A stretch of DNA of 64,000 bases. Origin: Sipunculus nudus (Eukaryota > Annelida > Sipuncula > Golfingiida > Sipunculidae). Location of the stretch: contig CM049321.1 of assembly GCA_026874595.1 (NCBI GenBank), forward strand, positions 7,004,979-7,068,978, read 5' to 3'. This document shows, piece after piece, positions 48,923 to 59,061 of this stretch (within the stretch, counting starts at the first letter, position 1; every line of letters begins with the position of its first letter). Below the pieces are notes generated by a model. It saw only the letters and a list, made by a program, of their open reading frames with translations, had not been told where the DNA came from and made no database searches. The position numbers and the translations under genes were made by a program.

Positions 48923-51905
48923 GAACTCGAACCTCTCCCAACATATCATGCTTTGGCAATATCTCCAAAACTATAAACCTCAGTAACATAAACTGTAGCT
49001 TTTTTCTTCCTTTGGGTCTTCTCCATAACCTGGAGTAGTCATCTGGACTCAATCTTGAGTCACTTTGTCAGTGTTTTCGTCTGTTTGTCAGTTGTCCTCA
49101 AATTCGCCTGCTTGTTGGTTCTTGCGTCTAATATATAGCATTCTCTAGGCCACAGTTTTGACGGAATCCTTTTGAAACTATTACATCTTATGTCTTACAC
49201 TAATTTTTAAAAAAAATTTTTCATTTTCCTGATATTGCCACTAGTGGGCGCTGCAAACGACCCTCACACACATACCATTGTATTGGCCATATCTCTACAC
49301 CCAAAGCCTCAGTTACATAAGCTATAGCATATTTTCTTCCTTTGAGTCTTCTCCATAACCTGTTTAAGGCATATGGTTTCAATCTTCTGTCACTTTGTCA
49401 GTGTGTCCATCTGTTTGTCCGTTATCCTCAAAGTCGCTTGCTTGCTGGTTCTTACGCCTTACATATAGCATTCTACAGGCCACCGCTTTGACGGAATCCT
49501 TTTGAAACTGGGACATCTCATGTCATACACTAATAATACGAAACGCATTTGTCGTCTTCGGAATATGTTAGCTAGAGGGCGCTACAGTCGAGCCTCCCAA
49601 GTATATCATTAATTCGCCATACCTCCAAAACTATAAATCTAAATTACATAAATTATAACTCATTTTCTTCCTTTGAATCTTCTTAATCACCAGGTTATGT
49701 CATCTGGTGTCAATCTTGTCTCACAAAGTCAGTATGGTCTTTTGTTGTCAGCTTTGTCTGCTTGCCTGTTCTTTTGTCTCATATGTCATTCTACGGGCCA
49801 CATATCCTCAGCAATGTCCCTGAGAGTCATTCCATTAATAGAAAACCGACAATATGTTCTGTCTGTCCGTCTGTGTTTCACTTCCGATTTCCGGCAAGCG
49901 TTCGACCTATGGTCGTCTAATTTTATTCTTGGACATGCTACATTTTAGATTTTGTATTGAACCACCAGGGTTACATTGATTAAAGTGTACATTTAATTGT
50001 GTCCACAAAGTGGTGTATTGCTGGGAAAGTCTGGATGTTCATGAGATAAGTAATTCCTTACTTCAGAAGAGTAAAAACTTCACCAGGTGTGAAATTGACT
50101 ATTAATTCCAGTAATTAATTAAAACTTGGATAGTAATTAGCACAATGATATTGTTTGTCCCTCATTCAACCAACAGTGTGTATACTTTATTTGAAATGAT
50201 GTTTTATTTTGTCAAATTTACTTTTATTTTATTTTGGTGAATAAAATTAAGCATGTCCTGAAAACTCCAATATGCAAAACTTTTTAATAGTGATTCAAGG
50301 AATATTCTTGTAGATGCCATGTTGTGGCATTATTTTCTTTTAAAATCAGTTAAAACACACAGATTTAAAAATAATAAAATATATGTGTATGCATAATATG
50401 ACCCAATGTTTTTTACTCTGTATATATAATGATTGCAACTTTTGCAACAATTCTAATATTTTAACTTATATTTTCAGGTTTTTTAATTAAAAATTTATAA
50501 ACCTGTAAATAAAAAAATGATACAGATAAAAACTTCTTAATGGAAAAAGTGGATCTGCTTAAAAAAATAGGATTATATATAAACTTAAATGCATTATTCT
50601 CTTGAAAGTGAAATAAAGGTATTAGTCCATTCTGTCCACCTGCCTGTCCATCTGTAAATTTTCGTATGCAACACAGTATCTCAAAACTTTTACTGTTTTT
50701 CCTCATGACAGTCTTGTCAGAGTATTAGTTTGCAATCATATATTTAGAACTTTACTATAACCAAGTAGGAGGGCCCCTTTCCTCTTAGCTTTTCATATTC
50801 TTATATAAATGAAAAACATTACAATAGAATATTTCTACATCCACCTTCGTGCTGCCCTCACTTTTCCCTTCTGCGAACCCCATCCCAAAGTCAGCCTCAG
50901 TAAGCAAGAACAAGATGAATCAGATATATTCATACTTTAATATTTTGTATAACTATTCGTCCATAGGTACCTATGTACATGCCAGAAATTATGTCAATAT
51001 TGTGTAATATGTAGACATAGTGGGCATCACAATAATGTACCTTGTCAAGACTAAAGAGATATTGTGTCATACAGTCACATAGTCATAAATCACTTCATCA
51101 GCATAGTTAATCATAACATCATATCTGTCAAATTGAACGCTTGCAGACTACCATACTCTTTAGATCCTTCAACAAATAGCCTTATCATCTACTACTGCTT
51201 ATTACTGCTGTCATTGCATTCATATTTGCTCAAATATATCACAATTTTCAACCCCTCCTAAATAAATAAAAAATAAACCACTTTATTTGACTCTATTAAT
51301 CCATCAGTCAGGTAATTTCATTTATCATTTACTCACATATTACATTACATTCCTTTATAATAGCCCAACATGTACATGATATTCATAAGCTTTATCGACT
51401 CGATATAGTATCACAGTGGAGAAACATTTATAGTCCAATCACGATCAGCTGAGCGCCGTGACCCATGGGTCCCTTGTTATTAGTTTCTGCAGACTGGTGG
51501 AGCCACCTGTATTTTTTTTTAAATTTACGCTTTTTTTCTCAATTTTTGAGATATATTAATACAGACTCAATCTCAGCCTGTTGGTTAATCTGTTTGATGC
51601 TTCAGTTGAATGGTTATATACTGCCATTCAGATGATAAAATTTCCTTTTGCAAATCTCTTCCCAGTCAGCTGAGCGTCATGACCCATGGGTCACTTGTTA
51701 TATATTATTATAGACCGACCCCTCGAATATTGATACGGCAACGTCACTTAGCGTCACGTAAATCTAACTTCATTATATCATGTGACATTAAGAGCTGGGA
51801 CAAGTCTGAAGTTCGACCACAATACACTTTTCTACAGTTTGATACTGCCTTCCGAGCATCTATTACAATTACATCGCGGTACCTGGGCTTGAATACTTTT
51901 GCACT

Positions 51906-52294
51906 ATGGGGGACAAGACGATCCACTTTGTAAAACGGTTGTCTGTCTATCTTGGCATCACAGCTGCAGCGCTCCTTGGATCAGGATTGGGGAAAAGTGT
52001 AATTAAGGAAACTTCAGCCACAGTGACCATACGATCGATACGAATAAGCCACAGTATATTAGCAATGAGATGCATTTCAGCCTAGGGATGGATGTGAACT
52101 TAATCCGGAACAAAAGGAATACGTTTGACTTTGCATCAAAGAGGACCCTGACAATGGCCCGAGCTTTAGGACCCGCCTACCTGAGGTTTTCTGGTACAGA
52201 CGCTGATCGAATGATTTTTAATAAAACCACTAATTCATCAGATTTACAAGGATTGTTCCCACCGATTCCCTATATTTCCTTTATTTTCCAATAA
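51906..52294 (+). pseudogene. Heparanase-like first exon, frameshifted
   Basis: From ATG 51906 the frame reads a basic start and a hydrophobic stretch (KRLSVYLGITAAALLGSGLG) consistent with a signal peptide, then KETSATVTI. Homology to heparanase then continues in a different frame from about 52036: DTNKPQYISNEMHFSLGMDV, NTFDFASKRTL and RALGPAYLRFSGTDADRMIF, ending at TAA 52292-52294. In known heparanases the same order (signal peptide, V.vDt..P, FLS...., LA.GL.PAYLRFGGT..D..IF) is encoded by the first exon. The frame change lies in ACGATCGATACG (52031-52042). No convincing donor follows, and no later heparanase exon (catalytic glutamates) is seen in the window. It is therefore a fragment or pseudogene, or a sequencing error in exon 1 of a gene whose other exons I could not recognise. 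Confidence 0.65.
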
Positions 52295-55200
52295 AAATGG
52301 TCTTATAATTTCTTATTCTGTCCGGCGTTTAGGCCTTTATCTCCTATATTTTCCTGGTTTTCACTGCACAATCGTATTTCTGATATAGCAGTGTTACTAT
52401 TGGAAACATTCAGTTTTTTTTGCATGCAGGTGATGGCATGTAAGATGGCAGATCCGTGTATACACCAAGCGAATGTGACTGAAAGTTTGATACGACGAAA
52501 GGATGCATCTCTGGCGGAAATGTAATTTTTTTTCTGCAGAAAGGAAAACCTGTATTAATGACTTTCCTTCGGAAAGGTGAAAATTTCAGTTTTCGATCCC
52601 TACCATAACTCAAAAGTATTTTACCTGAAAAATACTCGTCCGATTGATGCTTTTGCCATGCCGGTCAAGATGATAAAAACATATGCAATATAGATTAATT
52701 TTGAGGTCAGCAGTGGTCAAATGGTTATAAAACTTTCGTCCTAAAAAATCTAGAAACTAGCAACTAAAATAGCCGTAACTCCAAAGCATTTGCTTTTATC
52801 TAGAATAACCAATTAACCGTCAAATTATGGTAAATCAGCACCTCAGATGGTATATAAAATAAGTTAATTACGCGATTTTTGAGGTCAGCTTGGGGGTAAA
52901 GGTCATATAGTCTTCGCCTCTAAAAAATCAAATCATTGAATTTAATAAAACATCCATACTTGATATAATGGTGGGAACAGGTTAAAATATTATGTCCTCC
53001 CCAGATTATCAAAACCTACTTTTAAGTGTCATTAAACACATTTTAGATTTTAAGAGAATAAGAAAGTGACATCGCCATATGAAATCCAATGACGTCCAAT
53101 AGGAGAAAGCAACCTATTTCTTAAAGGGAAATATATAGCAGATAACTGCTATATTTAGAAATCAAAGATTGCAATCAAAAGGCCTCTTACTGATAATATA
53201 CATTTTAAGATAAACTACACTTAAAATCCATCCAAACTGGCTTCCAGTATCCCCCCCCCCCCCACACCCACACAAATGCCAGAAATGCGAATTATTTAAT
53301 CAATTGTAGTCATCATGTATAAATTTTTTTTTTTTTTTTGTTACAACTTTACTCGGGACCATCGTGTGTTTCATTGTGAATAAGGTTACTCTTTGTCATT
53401 TATTTGTAAGAAAATAGCTGTTCCAGTGCCGGAATGAACACTTTGCTGTCCCATGGATAAGGACTACTGTATTAGCTAAAATTCATAACCAAAGTTTGAG
53501 AATTAATGAGCTCTTCATGACCCTCCGAACTTGATTTAATATAACAATGGGTTAATTTAATTGCCTGTTGACATTAGACTAATATCAACATTGGGTTAAT
53601 TTTGTTTAAATTGGATTTTAGCAGAATAATTTGTTGCCGCAATGTAAAATTCAAAATGGTGGCAAATGCTTACGCCCCAGGATGACATTTTTGTACTCTA
53701 CATATCATCTAGTTGCTCATAAAAAAATTGATTTAGTAGTCAGATGTAGGCATCAGAAGACCTTTGACTGATGTTTTATATTTAAAGTAAAAAAAAAAAT
53801 ACATAAGATTCCAAAATGGCTGCCAATATAGCCACCACAATGGCAAAATGGCAAATATTCATTGTCCCCCCCCCCCCCCCCCCCCGCAATGTATGATTCA
53901 TTTATTACATTGTGGATGTTACCAGATTATAACATTGCCGCACCATGATAAATCCATATGGTGGCCCAGTGGTACACTTCAAAAGGTTTACATAATTGCT
54001 TATAATATTACTATTTCAATAATATTTTAGTATTATATTTTCAGCTGTCAAATGTAGGTATCCAGAGACCGCGGATTGGTATTTTTTTGTAAGTTTACAC
54101 TTGAAAGGTTTACCGAAAATGCAAAATTGGTTCCACATGACATTTAAGTCATACTTGACCATTGTGTATTTAGTGTAAACAAAGTCCCTCTTTTTCAGGA
54201 GATAACATTTAGCTGATCCATGGATTGATATAGCTGATTTATGGATGGGCTAGTAAATTAGCTACACTGCATCCGAATATAAGAGAAATTTGGCAATAAG
54301 ACAGTGGACCAATGGACTGCCGTGCCTCTCCCCCGAAACCCAGCGAACCAACTGTTTAGTCTTCACTTGAGCGTCTTGTAAAATTGATTGCACACGTACT
54401 AATAATAGTTGCTGTCAGATAAACAACAAAATATGATCGCCTATTTTACCTGTTGAATACCTGTGTATCATTTTTATTCTGTCAATGTTTTACAAACTTG
54501 TTTTAACAGCCAGTTGGGTGTACTTAATATCCTTACCGTATAATAGGTAACTATTGATTACGCTCCCGAGGCAGCGGAAACTTGCGCTTCTAAGAAGCTA
54601 CTGATTTTCCCGCTGCCTGGTTTGACCGTTCATGATACACTTGGACACCAGGTGGTGAATCGTTGCCTGGCAGTCAACCGAATGCCAGTTCACAAACACT
54701 CGACAGGCATCATGGCTCCGCCAATAGCTGCGCTTCAAGTGCCCTTCAAGTGCACTCAAGTGGTTACTTTGAGTAAAAAATAGTCGAATTTTAATTGCTC
54801 CCTCTGCGTTCTTGCATCATCGACCGATTCGATTATGACATTACGACTATGTTAGCGTAGCCATGTTTCCGTTTGCCAGCAACACGGAAACAAGCCAGCG
54901 AGGTGTGCACGGAGCCAATGTTGTAACATTTCGTTTTAATTACAGCTCACCGGTCGGGTATCCTATGTGCACAAGGACCTGCGTAAACGTCGTGTCGGGC
55001 CATTCTCTCTGAGCCTGTGCCACAGACTGTGGCCTATTCAAACGGTTGCCGGGTCGATGAGCTGTCACTCAAAACAAATGTAACAACAGTTGCTCCGTGT
55101 ATTCCTGGCTTGGCTGGTAAACCGTTTTGCTGGCAACACGGACTGATAATTATGTAGATTCCTTATCGCATCAGTTGTGCATCGGGCATTGTTTACCCGA

Positions 55201-58200
55201 AGTCAAGAGCACCACAACTAATTATGGTAACTAATTTGTGGTCTAGCTCATACACAATGGCCTCTTCAACCCCTAAAAATTTGCCAACAAAATTTATATT
55301 ATTTACCATAGAGGTCGTGTCTTCTAGCCCGGGGTCTCATCTGATTGGACCAAAATACAGTGCTCCCCTCTGTTGTAGCGACTCATGATACAAGGTCAAA
55401 ACAAACAGCGCTTAAGATATAGGTAGTAGGCCTATAGGTAAAGCGCTGTGTAAAGAGCGTAACTATTGATCAGTCGTCACATGTATCTAATTTATATAGA
55501 TGCCATTTTATCGGAACATTCTGCACTTTAAAAGTATGATGATCACTGTAGGATCTATTTTGCCTAGAGATGATGCAATAATATGACTAAGATTTGTAAT
55601 CTATGGAGGGTACCAGAAACAGTTATTCTTTTGATTCCTGTCTCGTCAGTGTTATGTTAACATATTACATAACATTACCTTAACAACTACTCTTTGTAAT
55701 CAATTACCTGTTAACTGTAACCTTAAAATCCAAAGTAGCATCTATAAAATATATTTTTATGTGACCATTAAATACAATGAATTACCGGCATTTAGCATAA
55801 AAGCAGCCTTCTATTATCTGCTCGCCTCCGAGTTATAACCATTGTGCGGCGAATAGCTGGACAAGAATAGCTGAACAGAAAATTCCATACACATGGATAA
55901 AAACACCAAGAGTATAATTCAGTAATGTTTATTTTAAAATAAAGTACAATGCATACCTAACAAAATGTCAGTGTTATAAATAAAGGCCCTTATTTACAAT
56001 ACCAGTATGGTTATTAATAATGCTAATAATAATAAAATTAATATTAAACTAATACCCGGAGGTATTAGTGCCGGGATTTATAAATTCCTATAATCTGTAA
56101 GAATTCTCTGCAGGTTTTGCAGTTGAAATGTACTTTACATTGCAAGAAGTTCCCTGTATGAATAGAATAATTACAGCTTTTCCAGTGTATCTCCCAGAGA
56201 CCTCCTGATGCCTATAACTGACTGCCAAAACAACGAAATTTTTAGCAAATACTCTATATATTACCCTTAATCCACTTTCTTCATAGAAAGTATAGATAAT
56301 TCACTAGCTTTTTAAAGTTTGCTTGAGGCAAACGTTTCATCACACTTTTACCCTTCCTGTCCCTTTTACAATACTTATAAATTTACATGTTTATATATCA
56401 CCCATAGGCATAACGGGCATAGCAACTGGAATAATTTGCTGGGTACTTTGCTGGTCAAAAAGGTTCGGAGTTTTGTTAATTTTAATTTACGTTTATGATA
56501 CAATACTCAATATGGCAACAATGTCTTTTGTTGAGCTTCTTTTTCATTTAGAAATCATTAAACATGCGTGAGTCAAAACTTTATATGTATGGGATACTAA
56601 CCGATTTCAGGTTAAAATTGTCCACTGATCTATTTCCACAATACAGAGAAATGATGAGTTGTCATTTTATAGATTTAGGCCCCTCCTGACAAAAATGTGT
56701 GTACACTGTATATACCATCTGATGCGGCTTTTTACAAGCCACAGTTTGAATAATAAATTGAAACTCTAGGTAAATAAATTTCGACATTTTGGTAGAATGG
56801 AACCCGTAAAATGGATTACGATTTTCAGCCCGAAACAAATAAAGAAGCCAATTCAATGGTACCATCCTCAAAATCTAAGTACCGGTATATTCATTTAGCA
56901 ATAAGGGGAAGATAATTTTGCAAATTGGTGGTTGCGGAGGTGGCATGTTGGGCTCGTTCCGCCCACGGACCACAAGTCTATGTAAAATTGTGGCAGGAAA
57001 TGGTCAACATATAAGCTTGCCTAAGAGATAAGATATTAATTTGCCTCGAACCTTTCCTCAACAGTATAAATGTTTAACTAAATATCTGATTAAACTGAGT
57101 GTACTGTTTCGAATATGAATTCCGGGGAACCTCAGATGTCTCTTATACAGTTTGGTGTAAAATGACGAAAGTATTTTGTTTCCTGATTTTCCGTTGCTGC
57201 GATACTATTATTTACTATTTTTATACTATTATTATACACGATAATATTATTTACTATTTATATTATTTATATAAGATTGAAATCTTATATTATCTTGTAT
57301 TAAATCTTGTATTATCTTGTATTGGAGCTTTTGTAACTGTTACATTCATATCAATGCTAGTTATAGTGGAAGTGTATTCAAATATATGTTGAGATTAATA
57401 CGACATAATTCTCTTTGTAGCATTGCAAGAAAAAAATCAGGACATGGGACCAATTAAATCTTGTTTATGTTAAATCTTTGTCGTGATAATTAGGTTGAAA
57501 AGCTGCTTGCACTTCAGCAAAGATTTTGATGTACAGTAATGTTACAATCTTCAATTTAAAACATCTCAGTATGCTGTATTTGTTGATCAATGTTGTTTAT
57601 CCCGCCTTTTGAAAAACATGTATTCTGAGGTCGCTAATGGACCTATACAATTTAACGTTTATACACTAATGGGGGATTTACAAAAGGACGACTCCTTGGC
57701 AGTTTTGACAGACAGAGGAATTAACTTATTTTCTTGATGAAGAATTAGAACAAGAGCAACAATGGCCCATAAACAACGCAAAGACAGCCGATTATACTTG
57801 TTTAAAGTAAATCTATATGGGTATTCATGTGGTGCTGCTGAAATCTCCGTTCAGCTTATAAATCAATATAACCCTTTATTTACTCACAGGGTCGTCATTT
57901 ACCTACATGTACCTTTGAGAGCATTCATTTACATGGTACTTTTTGCCACAGCTAAATCACAAATATATTTGAAATTAGAAACTGGGCGGTGACGTATAAG
58001 ATCGTTTAAAGTTGTTATTGTATTAACAGATGCAAATGACAGTTAAAAGAAAATTAAATGTGTTTCGTCTATAAAAAAACACAGTTGTGTTTATCTATTC
58101 AAGTAAAAAAGAATATCACTCTTTCTTACAGATTAATGATTTGCTCGAGTATACGTGGATACGACACAACGCAGACTTACCACCCGGAAGACACTCATTC

Positions 58201-58213
58201 ACTCCGAACCAAG
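52295..58213. other. Long region without a recognised gene
   Basis: Holds poly-C tracts (53251-53263, 53866-53885) and loosely repeated AT-rich units at about 52640-52930 (GAGGTCAGC...CTAAAAAATC) and 53640-54100 (GTCA(G/A)ATGTAGG(C/T)ATC). A comparatively CpG-rich unique stretch runs at about 54540-55330, and AT-rich sequence continues to 58213. No domain was recognised on either strand. Confidence 0.45.
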
Positions 58214-58991
58214 ATGGCAGATGCGTTCTTGCTCCTTGCAGTCATCCTTTTTGTTCTTACAGGTGAGTGAAAGAGCTGTTTTGAAAAAACTGATTGAACC
58301 TATATATTACCGCAAAAAATAGTTCTGAGATAATCCTTTATGACAAATATTTAAAATGTTTAATTCACAGTCCTAGAAAAAGACATGATGTGTGAAACTG
58401 GTAAAGAGTTAAGGTCAGCAATCCGTTATGCTCAATACTGCCATGCCATGACTGACAGCTAATGAGAATTATAAAAAAAAATATTTTCTTAATGTATAAA
58501 CTACATTGTGTTTATCATTGTTTATAGCAAACTGAGACTTTTATGCGTTTGACACTTGGTCCCCTCGAGTAATACATAAATTACCAATTGACGTTTATAT
58601 CATGATGCATGTTGAGAGAAAGCTATTGCTTTACTGGCAGCAATTCAAGATTAATTCGATACACAACAGTTTCTGCGGATTCGTGGGTTTCATATTATAT
58701 ATATGCAAACTCTTGTAGCTGTTGAGATAACACTAATAGGCCTCCAAGTACGATTTAAAACAAATCAGTCTAAAGCAAAATTTCTTCCTACCAAGGGACT
58801 AAATAACAGCTGTTATAATATTAGTACAATAAGCATTAGAAATTTTAATAGTTGGCTTGTAGGCATCTGCGATTGGCTATAATTATATCGCATCCATACT
58901 TGTTTTTGCATAGAATCAGTCAATAAAACAATTCAAGTAAGGTACTAGGATCTTACATTAATATAAACACAAACATATAACAAGAAAATGC

Positions 58992-59061
<70 letters not shown>

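Larger units (their letters stand above)
47928..49917 (+). mobile_element. Third hairpin-headed element family, apparently complete
   Basis: 5' hairpin GCTTGCCGGAATC / AAA / GATTTCGGCAAGC (47928-47956), then (TCTG)n/(TTTG) at 47975-48023. Then ~330-bp tandem units with ATCCTTTTGAAACT and CTTTGGGTCTTCTCCATAA. 3' end: TTTCCGGCAAGC (49888-49899), the inverse of the 5' end, followed by a small hairpin CGACC-TAT-GGTCG (49903-49915). No coding capacity. Confidence 0.78.
46325..51476 (+). mobile_element. Nested tandem-repeat element with defined ends
   Basis: Head: GCTCAGCTGA (46325-46334) in a hairpin with an ATA loop. Next a TCCGTC/TCTG microsatellite (46371-46440), diverged AT-rich units at 46500-47140 and 47180-47720, and another nested hairpin-headed element (47928-49917). 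The tail holds the inverted subterminal repeat TCAGCTGAGC (51445-51454), the palindrome GACCCATGGGTC (51460-51471) and CCTTG. Flanking TTA at 46322-46324 and 51477-51479. Removing it restores the uninterrupted sequence seen at 38440-38480. Confidence 0.8.
44320..51697 (+). mobile_element. Outer tandem-repeat element (array 3), carrying a nested element
   Basis: Head at 44320 (GCTCAGCTGACT, GTA loop, inverted partner), then TCCGTCGTCCATCC, and ~337-bp units with motifs at 44660, 44997, 45334, 45671 and about 46018. It is interrupted by the element 46325-51476 and resumes at 51477 with TAGTTTCTGCAGACTGG. Its tail at 51666-51697 is TCAGCTGAGC, GACCCATGGGTC, ACTTG. TTA is present at both outer flanks. 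Confidence 0.75.

Noticed and set aside
54952-55085. Possible exon after a TTTTAATTACAG acceptor
   Set aside because: A single short frame with no family resemblance and no partner exons found.
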